A program made the position numbers and the translations under genes. 64,000 bases of DNA from Jiangella anatolica. GTDB lineage: Bacteria; Actinomycetota; Actinomycetes; Jiangellales; Jiangellaceae. The stretch is taken from assembly GCF_003236295.1 (NCBI RefSeq), contig NZ_POTW01000018.1, positions 1 to 64,000 on the forward strand. Reading direction: 5' to 3'. Of the stretch, positions 1-9,410 are shown in pieces (position 1 is the first letter of the stretch; each line of letters opens with the position of its first letter). The notes under the pieces were generated by a model that ran no database searches, was not told where the DNA came from, and saw only the letters and a program-made list of their open reading frames with translations.

Positions 1-1154
1 CAGAACGTGCGCGGCTGCGGCGACGGCAGCGACGTCACCGGCACGGACAGCACCGACGGCAGCACCGGCGCCACCGACCCACCACCGGCCGCGACCACCT
101 CGAACGGCTCGACGCGGGACGCGGCGACGCCGTAGATCGTGCGGCCAGACACCGCGAGCGTCGGCGACCACTCGGTGTGCACGTCCTCCAGCAGGTCGTA
201 GAGCAGCCCGGTCCCGGTGTCGAGCAGGTTCAGCCGGGACGACGCACGGCCACGGATCACCGCGACCTCGCCCTCGCCGATCGGCGCGAACCAGCGCATC
301 CCCAGCTGCCACAGCGGCCCGGCGAACTCCTCGGCCCGCTCGCACAGCACCTCCGGCTCGGCCGCTCCGTCCGAGGTCAGCCGGACGCGGTGCAGGTTCC
401 ACCAGCCGGTCCGGTCGGTGACGACGAGCAGCGCGTCCGCCGTCTCCCACTCGGCCTGCGGCACGGACTCCGACGGGCCGCCGGCCACGGTCACCGGCGA
501 GCCGACGACCCCGTCGGACGACACCGGCGCGACCCGAACCACCGTCGCGTCCCACGGCATGTTCGGGTGGTCCCAGCCGATCCACGACAGCCGGGTCCCG
601 TCCGGCGACGGCCGCGGGCAGGCGAGGAAGTGAGTGTCCTCGACCAGCACCCGCACGTCGCCGGACCCGTCCAGCGGCACCGCCACCAGCGCCCGGCGCA
701 CGTCGGTGGGCGCCGGCCCGGTGTGCTCCTCGCGGACGCACCACACCTCGGTCCCCGACGGCGACAGCACCGGCTCGGCGTACCGCAGCCCCGACGGGAT
801 CGCCGGCGACGGCGTCAGCGCGACCGGGTCCGAACCGGGCTCGAACCGGTACAGCCGCTGGTCGGTGAACTCGGCGAACACGACGGCGCCGTCCGGCGTC
901 ACCAGGTGGGCCAGCCCGCCGTACTCGTGCACGCGGCTGCGCACGTTCCACCGCGCCGGCAACACCACCTCCGGCGTGACGGCGCCGTCGGGCAGCCGCA
1001 GCAGCGCCACCCGCCCGCCCTCCGCCGGCTGCGGCCGCGTCCACCACAGCGCTCCGGCGGCGTGGCTCAGCCAGCCGGGCCGGCCGTCGTTCTCGGCGAC
1101 GATCTCGGCGGACACCGGCGACGGCCAGCTTCCGTACGGTGCGGTCTCGGGCAC
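1..1154 (-). CDS. S9 family (prolyl oligopeptidase-type) peptidase, C-terminus beyond left edge
   Basis: Only the N-terminal ~384 codons are present. They encode a WD40/TolB-like beta-propeller, with blades such as PSPDGTRLSWIGW and LSPSGTEVW. This is the gate domain of S9 acylaminoacyl/dipeptidyl peptidases. The alpha/beta-hydrolase domain with the Ser-Asp-His triad would lie past the edge and is not seen. In this family the propeller limits access to short peptides; no signal peptide is visible, so the enzyme is probably cytoplasmic. The start is a GTG (VPETAPYGSW) with GGAG just upstream, 14 bases after the M20 stop, making it the last visible gene of a MarR-M55-M20-S9 operon. Family assignment is firm; substrate unknown. 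Confidence 0.85.
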   Translation of the reverse strand, partial: MPETAPYGSWPSPVSAEIVAENDGRPGWLSHAAGALWWTRPQPAEGGRVALLRLPDGAVTPEVVLPARWNVRSRVHEYGGLAHLVTPDGAVVFAEFTDQRLYRFEPGSDPVALTPSPAIPSGLRYAEPVLSPSGTEVWCVREEHTGPAPTDVRRALVAVPLDGSGDVRVLVEDTHFLACPRPSPDGTRLSWIGWDHPNMPWDATVVRVAPVSSDGVVGSPVTVAGGPSESVPQAEWETADALLVVTDRTGWWNLHRVRLTSDGAAEPEVLCERAEEFAGPLWQLGMRWFAPIGEGEVAVIRGRASSRLNLLDTGTGLLYDLLEDVHTEWSPTLAVSGRTIYGVAASRVEPFEVVAAGGGSVAPVLPSVLSVPVTSLPSPQPRTF

Positions 1155-1168
1155 GTTCGCTCCAGCGA

Positions 1169-2455
1169 TCAGGTGGTCAGGAACCGGTCCAGTACCCGCA
1201 CGCCGAACTCCAAGGCGTCGACGGGCACCCGTTCGTCGACGCCGTGGAACAGCGCAGAGTAGTCCAGGTCCGGTGGCAGGCGCAGCGGCGAGAAGCCGTA
1301 GCCGGTGATGCCGAGCCGGGAGAACTGTTTGGCGTCCGTGCCGCCGGCCATGCAGTACGGGACGACGTGCGCGCCCGGGTCCTCGGCCAGCAGCGCGGCC
1401 GCCATCGCGGCGAACGCCGGCGCCGTGGGGTCGGCCGACAGCGCGACCTCGGCGTGCTCGTACTCCCAGCTCACATCCGGCCCCACCAGCGAGGACACGA
1501 CCGCCTCGAACTCGTCGCGGGCGTCCGGCACGACCCGGCCGTCGACGTAGGCGGTCGCGGTCTCCGGGATCACGTTCACCTTGTAGCCGGCGCTCAGCAT
1601 CGTCGGGTTGGTGCTGTTGCGCAGGACGGCATCGACCAGCACCCGGGCCGGGCCGAACCGGGCCACCGTCGCGTCGACGTCGGCGAGGTCCACCGGCACA
1701 CCCAGCGCCGCCCCGATCCCCTCGATCGACGCCCGCACCGTCGGCGTCAGCCGCAGCGGCCACTCGTACGTCGCCAGCCGATGCACCGCACCGGCCAGCG
1801 CGGCGACCGCGTTGTCGTGGTTGACCCGCGACCCGTGCCCGGCCCGCCCGCGCGCCGTCAGCTTCAGCCAGGCCGTGCCCCGCTCCCCCGCGCCGACGGG
1901 GTAGAGGCGACGCCCGCCCACGTGGAAGGTGTAGCCGCCGGACTCGCTGATCCCCTCGGTGACGCCCTCGAACAGGTCGGCGTGCTTGGTGACCAGCCAG
2001 GTCGAGCCGTGCTCGGCGCTGGCCTCCTCGTCGGCGGTGAAGGCGAGGACGACGTCGCGCGGCGGCCGGCGGCCCTCGCGCGCCCAGGCCCGCACGACGG
2101 CGAGCATCATCGCGTCCATGCCCTTCATGTCGATGGCGCCGCGGCCCCACAGCATGCCGTCGCGGACCTCGCCGGAGAACGGGTGCACCGACCAGTCGGC
2201 GGCCTGCGCCGGCACGACGTCGAGGTGACCGTGGACGAGGATCGGCGCCCGCCCGGGGTCGGTACCCGTGATCCGGGCGACGACGTTCGCGCGGTTCGGC
2301 GCGGACTCGATCAACGTCGCGTCGATGCCCGCCTCGGCCAGCTTCTCCGCGACGTACTCGGCGGCCGGCCGCTCCCGGCCGGTGCCGTCGCCGGGATTCG
2401 TGGTGTCGATGCGGATGAGGTCGGCGGCGAGGGTCAGGACGTCAGGATCAGCCAT
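1169..2455 (-). CDS. M20/M25/M40 family metallopeptidase
   Basis: This 428-residue protein has the M20 di-zinc signature in order: HGHLD (His77, Asp79), GAIDMKG (Asp109) and DEE (catalytic Glu143, metal Glu144). A lid/dimerisation domain with the usual RGRAGHGS segment follows. M20 enzymes hydrolyse dipeptides, N-acyl amino acids or carbamoyl amino acids in the cytoplasm. Its start overlaps the end of the upstream M55 gene by 8 bases, implying translational coupling. Sitting between a D-aminopeptidase-like M55 protein and an S9 peptidase under a MarR regulator, it probably serves peptide or dipeptide catabolism (inference). ArgE, DapE or carboxypeptidase specificity cannot be separated by eye. 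Confidence 0.9.
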   Translation of the reverse strand: MADPDVLTLAADLIRIDTTNPGDGTGRERPAAEYVAEKLAEAGIDATLIESAPNRANVVARITGTDPGRAPILVHGHLDVVPAQAADWSVHPFSGEVRDGMLWGRGAIDMKGMDAMMLAVVRAWAREGRRPPRDVVLAFTADEEASAEHGSTWLVTKHADLFEGVTEGISESGGYTFHVGGRRLYPVGAGERGTAWLKLTARGRAGHGSRVNHDNAVAALAGAVHRLATYEWPLRLTPTVRASIEGIGAALGVPVDLADVDATVARFGPARVLVDAVLRNSTNPTMLSAGYKVNVIPETATAYVDGRVVPDARDEFEAVVSSLVGPDVSWEYEHAEVALSADPTAPAFAAMAAALLAEDPGAHVVPYCMAGGTDAKQFSRLGITGYGFSPLRLPPDLDYSALFHGVDERVPVDALEFGVRVLDRFLTT

Positions 2456-3284
2456 AGTGGTTCTCGATGCCGTTCGAGATCAGGGTGGTGACGGCCTTGA
2501 AGCAGCGGATCAGGTCGTACGCCGTCGCCGCGGCGTAGCGCACCCGGCGCCCGGCGACCCGCTCCACGGTCGGGACCATACCCGCGAAGTCGGCCAGCTG
2601 CGTCGCGTCGACCTCGATCTCGACGGTGTACGGCCCACGGCCGGTGACCGGCTCGTGCCGGACGGCCAGCCCGGCGGCCGCCTTCGCCTCGGCCCGGATC
2701 AGCTCGAACGAGCGCCCCGGCGGGAGGCAGCGGGCGGCGTAGCGCGACACGTACTCCTTGACGGCGGCGGTGCGGGCCAGCGGCGCGTAGGTGGCGGCGT
2801 CGGCGCAGGCGCGGTCGTCGCCGGTGACCAGTACGACCGGCGTGCCGTACTCGGCCGCGACCAGCGCGTTCAGCCGGCCCTCGCTGGCCGGGTCGCCGTC
2901 GACCCAGACGCCGGTGATGCTGTTCGGCAGGTACGTGTGCGCCAGCACGCCCTCGGCGCCGGCCCCGGCGTGGTACCCGAGGAACACGACGCCGTCGACG
3001 TCGCCGCTCTGCAGGCCCTCGACCATCGTGAGCGCCTTGTGCCGCCCGGTGATCATGGTGGCCCGCTCGTCCAGGCGCTCCAGCAGGAGGTTGCGCATCG
3101 TCGCGTGCGCCTCGTTGACCAGCACCTCGTCGGCGCCGCCGTCGAACAGCCCGGCGATCGCGCCGTTGACGTCGGAGGTGAACATCGCCCGGCAGCGCTG
3201 CCACTGCTCGGTCCCCGGCTCCACGTCGGCGGGCCAGGTGGTGCCGGTGGCCCCTTCCATATCCGCGGAGATCAGCACCTTCAT
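2448..3284 (-). CDS. M55 family D-aminopeptidase (DppA-type peptidase)
   Basis: A 278-residue protein with every metal and catalytic position of the B. subtilis DppA family in register: SADMEG (Asp8, Glu10), NEAH (His60), GYHAGAG (His105) and a Glu near 135. Known members are zinc-dependent D-aminopeptidases forming a decameric ring, releasing D-amino acids from D-Ala-D-Ala or D-Ala-Gly-Gly. The gene starts 6 bases after the MarR stop and overlaps the M20 gene, so it is in the regulator's operon. This context suggests uptake and breakdown of peptidoglycan-derived or D-amino-acid dipeptides (inference). It is unrelated to the DppA solute-binding lipoprotein encoded elsewhere in the window. Confidence 0.9.
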   Translation of the reverse strand: MKVLISADMEGATGTTWPADVEPGTEQWQRCRAMFTSDVNGAIAGLFDGGADEVLVNEAHATMRNLLLERLDERATMITGRHKALTMVEGLQSGDVDGVVFLGYHAGAGAEGVLAHTYLPNSITGVWVDGDPASEGRLNALVAAEYGTPVVLVTGDDRACADAATYAPLARTAAVKEYVSRYAARCLPPGRSFELIRAEAKAAAGLAVRHEPVTGRGPYTVEIEVDATQLADFAGMVPTVERVAGRRVRYAAATAYDLIRCFKAVTTLISNGIENHYG

Positions 3285-3290
3285 AGGGCG

Positions 3291-3827
3291 CTACGCTACA
3301 TCGGGCGGTGGACGGTCCTGCGCACCGAACCGCTCGGTGAGCTCGCCCAGCAACGTCTTCAGCAGCTCCGCGAGCGTCGCCCGCTGCGCCTCGTCGAGGC
3401 CGTCGAGCAGCGTTTCCTCGTGCCGCAGCAACTCGGTGACGACGCGCTCGTTCAGCGCCCGCCCCTCATCGGTGAGCGCGACGACGACGGAGCGCCCGTC
3501 GGCCGCTGACCGCTCGCGCCGCACCAGCCCGGCCGCCTCGGCCCGGGCGATCCGCTGCGAGATCGCGCCGGCGGTGACGAAGCTGCGCGCTGCGATCTGG
3601 CTGGGCGTCAGCCGGTACGGCGCGCCGCTGCGGCGCAGCGTGCTGAGCAGGTCCAGCGTCGGGTTGTCGATGCCGAGCCGGTCCAGCGTACGGCGGCGGT
3701 CGTCGGCGAGCAGCTGGCCCAGCCGCCAGACCCGGGTGATGACGCCGATCGAGTCCGCCGGGACGCCGGGCAGCTCGCGCCGCCACGCGGCCTGGATGCG
3801 GTCGGACCCGTCGAGATACGCTGTCAT
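3291..3827 (-). CDS. MarR family transcriptional regulator
   Basis: About 178 residues with the MarR winged helix: a recognition region (LTPSQIAARSFVTAGAISQRI) and a wing (RRERSAADGRSVVVALTDEG), flanked by helical dimerisation ends. I start it at MTAYLDGSDRIQ. The longer ATG start 42 bases upstream would overlap both the divergent SDR gene and the CTTTAG/CTAAAG palindrome. The gene heads the M55-M20-S9 operon. MarR proteins normally repress their own and divergent promoters and are released by a small ligand; the palindrome lies where that would happen. The ligand is unknown. Confidence 0.88.
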   Translation of the reverse strand: MTAYLDGSDRIQAAWRRELPGVPADSIGVITRVWRLGQLLADDRRRTLDRLGIDNPTLDLLSTLRRSGAPYRLTPSQIAARSFVTAGAISQRIARAEAAGLVRRERSAADGRSVVVALTDEGRALNERVVTELLRHEETLLDGLDEAQRATLAELLKTLLGELTERFGAQDRPPPDVA

Positions 3828-3836
3828 CGACAGGTA

Positions 3837-3850
3837 CTTTAGCACTAAAG
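3837..3850. promoter_or_regulatory. MarR-type operator palindrome in divergent promoter
   Basis: CTTTAG and CTAAAG flank a CA centre, giving a 14-bp inverted repeat in the 32-bp gap between the MarR start and the SDR start. Its right arm runs into the SDR ribosome binding site (AAAGGAG), so a bound dimer would block both directions. MarR proteins bind AT-rich palindromes of this kind; assignment to this regulator rests on position. Confidence 0.65.
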
Positions 3851-3859
3851 GAGTTTGGG

Positions 3860-4594
3860 ATGAGTGCACGCACGATCGTCGTCACCGGCGGCGGGACCGG
3901 CATCGGCCGCGCCGTGGCCGCCAGGTTCGCGGCCGAGGGCGACACCGTCGTCGTGACCGGACGGCGACGCTCGAAGCTGGACGAGGCGGTCGCCGAGCTC
4001 GGCCCGAAGGCGACCGCCGTCGACTTCGACGCCGCCGATCCGGCCGCCGTCGCCGCGGCCCTGGACCGGCTGCCTGGCACGGTGGACGTGCTGGTCAACG
4101 CGGCCGGCGGCAACACGAATGTCGGCGTGCCGGCGCCCGAGCCGGGCGACCTCGCCGGCGTGGCCGCGGCGTGGCGGGCCAACTTCGACGCCAACGTGCT
4201 GACGGCGGTGCTCGTGACCACGGCGCTGCTGCCGCGGATGCCGTCGGGCGGGCGGATCGTGACGATCGGCTCGATCGGCGCCCGCCGCGGCGGCGGCGAC
4301 TACGGCGCGGCCAAGGCGGCGATCGAGGCGTGGACGGCGTCAGTGGCGGCTGACATCGGCCCGCGCGGGCTGACCGCCAACGTCGTCTCCCCCGGCCTCA
4401 CCGTCGGGACGGAGTTCTTCCGCGGCCGGCTCACCGACGAGCGGCGCGAGCGGCTGGTGAACGAGACCATGACCAAGCGCGAGGGCACGACGCAGGACGT
4501 CGCGGCCGCCGTGCACTACCTCGCCTCGCCCGCCGCCGGCCACGTCACCGGCCAGATCCTGCACGTCAACGGAGGGGCCTACCTCGGCCGCTGA
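3860..4594 (+). CDS. SDR family NAD(P)-dependent oxidoreductase
   Basis: A 244-residue classical short-chain dehydrogenase. It has a TGGGTGIG nucleotide-binding motif (9-16), NAAGG (80-84), Ser138 in the GSIG strand, Tyr148 and Lys152 in the YxxxK pair, and a C-terminal GGAYLGR end. The cofactor loop has RRR around 35-37, which favours NADP(H) (inference). A strong site, AAAGGAG, lies 8 bases before the ATG and overlaps the MarR-type operator, so expression is probably under that repressor. SDRs oxidise or reduce alcohols, sugars or acyl chains; the substrate cannot be told here. The enzyme is soluble and usually tetrameric. Confidence 0.9.
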   Translation: MSARTIVVTGGGTGIGRAVAARFAAEGDTVVVTGRRRSKLDEAVAELGPKATAVDFDAADPAAVAAALDRLPGTVDVLVNAAGGNTNVGVPAPEPGDLAGVAAAWRANFDANVLTAVLVTTALLPRMPSGGRIVTIGSIGARRGGGDYGAAKAAIEAWTASVAADIGPRGLTANVVSPGLTVGTEFFRGRLTDERRERLVNETMTKREGTTQDVAAAVHYLASPAAGHVTGQILHVNGGAYLGR

Positions 4595-4620
4595 GCCGCG
4601 CCGCGGCGGGCCGCATCGCG

Positions 4621-5739
4621 TCAGGGGGCGACGACCTCGACCTCGTAGCCGTCGTCGTTCTCCATGTAGGCCGCGTAGTGGTGCGGCCCGCCCGCGTGCG
4701 GGTGCCGGTCGGCGAACATCAGGTGCCAGCCGTAGGCGGGGGCCTCGGACACGATGCGGTCGACCATCCACTGCTCAGGCACCGCCAGCGCCAGGTGGTT
4801 CAGGCCGGGGGCCTTGCGGTCGTAGGCGACCCAGCTCAGGTCCGGCGAGCACTCGATGACGACATACGGGCCGCCGCCGGGCGCCTGCCAGGACCGGCCG
4901 TTCTCCCACGCCTGGAACAGCGTCCAGCCCAGCCGCTCGAACAGCCAGCCGAACGAGCGGGTGGCGGCGTCGAGGTCGCGGACCCAGATCTCGATGTGGT
5001 GCAGGCCCGTCGACGGGGTGCTGGACGGCGCCAGCGAGGAGTCGTCGCCGGCCGGTTCCGGCGCCCGCTGGTACTGCTCCTGCTGCGGCGGCGCGGCCGG
5101 CGGCTGCGGCTGGCCGTAGGACGAGTCCAGCGCGCGCAGCACCGGGTCGAGCTCGCTGACGGCGGAGTCGGTGAGCGGGTCGTAGGCCTGCGTGTCGTAC
5201 TGGCTGGTGCCGTGCGAAGTGCCGTGCGACGTCGCGTGCGAGGTGTCGTAGTACGCGGCGGGGTAGGACGGGTTCGACGGCGGACCGGCCGGCGGGCCGT
5301 AGCCGCCGGCGGCGGGCGGCGGCATGACCGGCGGGGCGGCCGGGGGCGGCGACACCGGCGCGCCCATGGCCGGTGCGCCGGCCGGCAGGCCGGGACCGCC
5401 GGGCGGCAGCCCCCCGCCGGGCGGCAGCCCCGCGCCGGGCGCGTAGGCGTTCGCCGGCACCTGCTGGTGCTGCTGCGACTGCTGCGCGGCCTTGCGGCGC
5501 GCGCGCAGCTCCGTCGCGGCGGCGTCGAGCCAGTCGTCGACGTCGTCCATGACGTAGCCCTCACGCATGCGGACGACCTTGAACTCCTCGGCCTCGATCT
5601 GCTCGGGCGTGATGCCGCGCCCGCCCGAGCGCCCCTCCAGGGCGTCGATCACGAGGTCGACGAAGTCGTCGACGGTGTCCAGGTCATAGCCCTCACGCAT
5701 ACGTGTGGTGCGGAACTCAGGCTCACGACTGACGGCCAC
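4621..5739 (-). CDS. Fusion protein: two DivIVA motifs, Pro-rich linker, C-terminal VOC/glyoxalase domain
   Basis: Residues 8-28 and 52-72 are two near-copies of the DivI1A motif (EFRTTRMREGYDLDTVDDF and EFKVVRMREGYVMDDVDDW), followed by a short helix. Residues ~90-240 are a low-complexity Pro/Gly/Ala/Gln linker with a SHATSHGTSHGTSQ run. Residues 244-372 form a vicinal-oxygen-chelate domain with candidate metal ligands His247/248, Glu296, His315 and Glu367. DivIVA motifs target proteins to curved membrane at poles or septa, whereas VOC domains are metalloenzymes or binding proteins. The fusion suggests a tethered VOC domain (inference). The gene stands alone, about 130 bases downstream of rlmN. 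Substrate and function are unknown; the domain calls are solid. Confidence 0.85.
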   Translation of the reverse strand: MAVSREPEFRTTRMREGYDLDTVDDFVDLVIDALEGRSGGRGITPEQIEAEEFKVVRMREGYVMDDVDDWLDAAATELRARRKAAQQSQQHQQVPANAYAPGAGLPPGGGLPPGGPGLPAGAPAMGAPVSPPPAAPPVMPPPAAGGYGPPAGPPSNPSYPAAYYDTSHATSHGTSHGTSQYDTQAYDPLTDSAVSELDPVLRALDSSYGQPQPPAAPPQQEQYQRAPEPAGDDSSLAPSSTPSTGLHHIEIWVRDLDAATRSFGWLFERLGWTLFQAWENGRSWQAPGGGPYVVIECSPDLSWVAYDRKAPGLNHLALAVPEQWMVDRIVSEAPAYGWHLMFADRHPHAGGPHHYAAYMENDDGYEVEVVAP

Positions 5740-5867
5740 CAGGTGTCACTCTCCTCCCGAACACAGAACGGCCGGCATCGGGCGATTCCACGCGCGGTGG
5801 GACCAGCCAGCCCACCGCCCGCGAAGCCGATATCCCCCGAGACCGGCCGAGCAAAGCGCAATGCATA

Positions 5868-7001
5868 CTAATCACCAACGGTAGCCAACTGGCCACATGC
5901 CCCGTCGATATCGCTACCTCGGGTGTCCCGGATGGTGACCGGAACACCCCGTTCCTCCAGCGCGGCGACGAACGCGGCCTCGTCCTCCGGCTTCGACGCG
6001 GTCCACTTCGAGCCCGGCGTCGGGTTGAGCGGGATCGGGTTGACGTGCACCCAGCCGCGGCCGCGCTCGTTGAGCAGCTTCCCGAGCAGGTCACCGCGCC
6101 AGGCGTGATCGTTGATCTCGCGGATCAACGCGTACTCGATGGACACCCGGCGGCCGGTCTTCTCGAAGTAGGCGCGGGCCGCGTCGAGCGCCTCGCCGAC
6201 CTTCCAGCGGGTGTTCACGGGCACCAGCTCGTCGCGCAGCTCGTCGTCGGGCGCGTGCAGCGACAGCGCCAGCCGGACGCCCAGGTTCTCGGCGGCCAGC
6301 TTGTCGATGGCCGGCACCAGGCCGACGGTGGACACCGTCACGCCGCGCCGGCCGATGCCCAGGCCCGACGGCGCCGGGTCGGTCATGCGCCGCACCGCCG
6401 TCACGACGGCCTTGTAGTTGGCCAGCGGCTCGCCCATGCCCATGAAGACGACGTTGGTGACCCGCCCGGTTCCCCCGGCGATCTCGCCGTCCGCCAGCAT
6501 CCGCTCCGCCGCCACGACCTGTTCGACGATCTCGGCCGCCGACATGTTCCGGGTCAGCCCCTGCTGGCCGGTCGCGCAGAACGGGCAGTTCATGCCGCAG
6601 CCGGCCTGGCTGGACACGCACAGCGTCACCCGCGGCCGGTCGCCGGTGTAGCGCATCAGCACGCTCTCGACCAGGGCGCCGTCGAACAGCCGCCACAGCG
6701 TCTTGCGGGTGGTGCCGCCGTCGGTCTCGAGGTGCCGGACGGCCGTGGTCAGCGTCGGCAGCATGGTCGCCGCCAGCGTCTCGCGCACCGCCGCCGGGAC
6801 GTCGGTCATCTGCGCCGGGTCGTTGACGTGCCGGGCGAAGTAGTGCCGGGAGAGCTGGTCGGCCCGGAAGGGCTGCTCACCGAGGTCGGCCACCGCCTGG
6901 CGGCGGGCATCGACGTCGAGGTCGGCGAGATGGCGGGGCGGTTTGCCACGCCGGGCGGGTACGAGCGTCAGCTCACCGGGTCTGGGCATGATGGCGACCA
7001 T
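5868..7001 (-). CDS. rlmN: 23S rRNA (adenine-2503-C2)/tRNA-37 methyltransferase RlmN
   Basis: A 377-residue radical-SAM enzyme. The cluster motif CGMNCPFC gives Cys135, Cys139 and Cys142. Cys128, in [10 protein letters not shown], and Cys369 near the C-terminus correspond to the two mechanistic cysteines of E. coli RlmN (Cys118 and Cys355). [11 protein letters not shown] is also typical. It methylates C2 of A2503 in the peptidyl-transferase centre and of A37 in some tRNAs. It is the last gene of the rpsB-tsf-pyrH-frr-cdsA-rlmN block, 79 bases after cdsA. An alternative start at MPRPGEL, 12 bases downstream, cannot be excluded because neither start has a good ribosome site. Confidence 0.95.
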   Translation of the reverse strand: MVAIMPRPGELTLVPARRGKPPRHLADLDVDARRQAVADLGEQPFRADQLSRHYFARHVNDPAQMTDVPAAVRETLAATMLPTLTTAVRHLETDGGTTRKTLWRLFDGALVESVLMRYTGDRPRVTLCVSSQAGCGMNCPFCATGQQGLTRNMSAAEIVEQVVAAERMLADGEIAGGTGRVTNVVFMGMGEPLANYKAVVTAVRRMTDPAPSGLGIGRRGVTVSTVGLVPAIDKLAAENLGVRLALSLHAPDDELRDELVPVNTRWKVGEALDAARAYFEKTGRRVSIEYALIREINDHAWRGDLLGKLLNERGRGWVHVNPIPLNPTPGSKWTASKPEDEAAFVAALEERGVPVTIRDTRGSDIDGACGQLATVGD

Positions 7002-7080
7002 TGTCCCACGATCGGCGGGCTGATGACGTATGTCGAGGTCGAGGGGGCCGATCGGCCGGGCGGCGCGGCAGCCGAACGTC

Positions 7081-7926
7081 CTAGACCGTCACGACGTACT
7101 CCAGCACCAGCCACACCAGCGGCGCCGTCGGCAGCAGCGAGTCCAGCCGGTCCATCAGGCCGCCGTGGCCGGGCAGCAGCTGGCTCATGTCCTTGAGGCC
7201 GAGGTCGCGCTTGATCAGCGACTCCCCCAGATCGCCCAGGGTGGCGCCGACGACGCCGGTGACGCCGAGCACGACGCCGGTCCACCAGGGCGCGTCGAAC
7301 GCGAACATCGCCACCGGGACGGCGACGCCGACGCCGAGGAGCACGGAGCCGGCGAAGCCCTCCCACGACTTCTTCGGGCTGACGCTGGGCGCCATCGGGT
7401 GCCGGCCGGCCAGCACGCCGGCCAGCAGGCCGCCGGTGTCGGACGCGACCACGACGACGAGCAGCGCGAACACCCGCCAGGCGCCGTCGTCGGGCCGCAC
7501 CATCAGCAGCGCGAACCCGGCCAGGAACGGCACGTAGACGGTGGTGAAGATGCCCGCCGAGACGTCGCGCAGGTAGCCCGGGCGGGGGTCGCCGAGGCGC
7601 CAGGCCGCCACCGCTGCCACCGTCAGTCCCAGGCCCACCACCAGCGGCGAGCCGCCGCCGAGGTACGCGCCGGCCAGCATGAGCACGGTGCCCAGCACGA
7701 CCGGCACGACGGGTACCTGGATCGACCGCGCGCCCAGCGCCGTCGCCAGCTCCCACACCGCGACCACCATGACGACGACCACCAGGCCGGCGAAGGCGGG
7801 CTCGAGCAGGAACAGCGTGCTGAGCACGACCGCGCCCAAGCCGAGGCCCACGAGCGTCGCCGCCCGCAGGTCGCGGCCGGCTCGCCCGTGCCGGCGGGAC
7901 CTGCCGCTGGTCGTCCCGTCAGTCAT
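7081..7926 (-). CDS. cdsA: Phosphatidate cytidylyltransferase
   Basis: An integral membrane protein of 281 residues with a charged N-terminus ([19 protein letters not shown]) and about eight hydrophobic helices. The C-terminal signature region contains [13 protein letters not shown] and [11 protein letters not shown], which carries the metal-binding Asp. It makes CDP-diacylglycerol from phosphatidic acid and CTP, the precursor of phosphatidylinositol, phosphatidylglycerol and cardiolipin. The frame is open far upstream, but the ATG at 7926, 14 bases after the frr stop, gives the family's usual length. It belongs to the leftward translation/phospholipid block. Confidence 0.93.
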   Translation of the reverse strand: MTDGTTSGRSRRHGRAGRDLRAATLVGLGLGAVVLSTLFLLEPAFAGLVVVVMVVAVWELATALGARSIQVPVVPVVLGTVLMLAGAYLGGGSPLVVGLGLTVAAVAAWRLGDPRPGYLRDVSAGIFTTVYVPFLAGFALLMVRPDDGAWRVFALLVVVVASDTGGLLAGVLAGRHPMAPSVSPKKSWEGFAGSVLLGVGVAVPVAMFAFDAPWWTGVVLGVTGVVGATLGDLGESLIKRDLGLKDMSQLLPGHGGLMDRLDSLLPTAPLVWLVLEYVVTV

Positions 7927-7940
7927 CACCACGTGTGTAC

Positions 7941-8501
7941 TCAGACTTCGAGCAGCTCGGCTTCCTTGTGCTTGAGCAGATCGTCGATCTGCTCCACGTA
8001 GGTCTTGGTCACCGTCTCCAGCTGCTTCTCCGCGCGCGCGACGTCGTCCTCGCCGACCTCGCCGTCGCGGGCCAGCTTGTCCAGCGTCTCCTTGGCGTGC
8101 CGGCGCACGCTGCGGATGGACACCCGGGCGCCCTCGGCCTTCTCGCGGGCGAGCTTGATGTACTCGCGACGACGCTCCTCGGTGAGCGTCGGCAGCACGA
8201 CACGCAGGATGTTGCCGTCGTTGGTGGGGTTGACGCCGAGATCGGAGTCGCGGATGGCCCGCTCGATGGCCCCGAGCGAGCCCTTGTCGTAGGGCTGCAC
8301 GGTGATCATGCGGGCGTCGGCCACGTGGAACGACGCGAGCTGGCTGACCGGGGTCGGCGCACCGTAGTAGTCGACCACGATCTTGTTGAACAGCGACGGA
8401 TGGGCCCGGCCGGTGCGGATGGACGCGAAGTCCTCCTTGCCGACGGATACGGCCTTCTCCATCTTCTCCTCGGCCTCGAGGAGGGTCTCGTCGATCACCA
8501 C
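7941..8501 (-). CDS. frr: Ribosome recycling factor
   Basis: A 186-residue protein starting [18 protein letters not shown], with the RRF hallmarks: [42 protein letters not shown] and the C-terminal [12 protein letters not shown]-type helix. With EF-G it splits the post-termination ribosome. Length is exactly the usual 185-186 residues. It lies between pyrH (60-base gap) and cdsA in the conserved order, so cotranscription is likely. Confidence 0.97.
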   Translation of the reverse strand: MVIDETLLEAEEKMEKAVSVGKEDFASIRTGRAHPSLFNKIVVDYYGAPTPVSQLASFHVADARMITVQPYDKGSLGAIERAIRDSDLGVNPTNDGNILRVVLPTLTEERRREYIKLAREKAEGARVSIRSVRRHAKETLDKLARDGEVGEDDVARAEKQLETVTKTYVEQIDDLLKHKEAELLEV

Positions 8502-8561
8502 TACTCCTTCGCTTGCTGTGTGGCGACGATCCTAGAGGACCATCGGGGCGCTGCCGCCCGT

Positions 8562-9353
8562 TCAGCCCTCGACGACCGTCTCGATGTTCGAGGCGACCAA
8601 GGTACCGATCCGCTCGCCGCGGATGGCACGGGCGATGCCGTTGGGCTCGCTGAGCCCGAAGACGACGATCGGCAGCTGGTTGTCCATGCACAGGCTGAAG
8701 GCGGCCGGGTCGGCGACGTTGAGCCGCTGCCGCAGGACCTCGGTGTAGGTGATGCTGCGGTACTTGCGGGCCGACGGGTCCTTGCGCGGGTCGGCCTCGT
8801 AGACGCCGTCGACGCCGTTCTTGCCCATCAGCAGGCGGTCGCAGTCGATCTCGAGCGCGCGCTGGGCGGCGACGGTGTCGGTGGTGAAGTACGGCATGCC
8901 GGCGCCGGCGCCGAAGATGACGACGCGGCCCTTGTCGAGGTGCCGGGCGGCGCGGCGCGGGATGTAGGGCTCGGCGACCTGGCCCATCGTGATCGCGGTC
9001 TGCACCCGGGTGTCGACGCCGACGTGCTCGAGGAAGTCCTGCAGCGCCAGGCAGTTCATGACGGTGCCGAGCATGCCCATGTAGTCGCCGCGGGCGCGGT
9101 CCATGCCGTGGTGCTGCAGCTCCGCGCCGCGGAAGAAGTTGCCGCCGCCGACGACGACGGCGACCTCGGCCTCCTTGTTCAGGACGACCTCGGCGATCTG
9201 CGCGGCGATGCTCTTGACGACGTCGGGGTCGACGCCGACGGCGCCGCCGCCGAACACCTCGCCGGACAGCTTCAGCAGCACCCGGCGCGGCGGCTTGCCG
9301 GTCCCGGGCACGGCCGAGGCCGGCACCGTCGCGGTCTCATCGGTCTCCGTCAC
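8562..9353 (-). CDS. pyrH: Uridylate kinase (UMP kinase)
   Basis: A 263-residue amino-acid-kinase-fold protein: [10 protein letters not shown] near the N-terminus, [11 protein letters not shown], a [21 protein letters not shown] loop and a C-terminal region for UTP/GTP regulation. The ~20-residue N-terminal extension ([19 protein letters not shown]) is longer than in E. coli PyrH but common in actinobacteria. It phosphorylates UMP to UDP in the cytoplasm as a hexamer. The start lies 57 bases after the tsf stop, in the canonical tsf-pyrH-frr order. Confidence 0.96.
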   Translation of the reverse strand: MTETDETATVPASAVPGTGKPPRRVLLKLSGEVFGGGAVGVDPDVVKSIAAQIAEVVLNKEAEVAVVVGGGNFFRGAELQHHGMDRARGDYMGMLGTVMNCLALQDFLEHVGVDTRVQTAITMGQVAEPYIPRRAARHLDKGRVVIFGAGAGMPYFTTDTVAAQRALEIDCDRLLMGKNGVDGVYEADPRKDPSARKYRSITYTEVLRQRLNVADPAAFSLCMDNQLPIVVFGLSEPNGIARAIRGERIGTLVASNIETVVEG

Positions 9354-9410
9354 GGTGCCGGCCTCCTGTGCGTCGGGATTGGCGTGTCCTGGCTCGTCGA
9401 TCCGGCCGGA

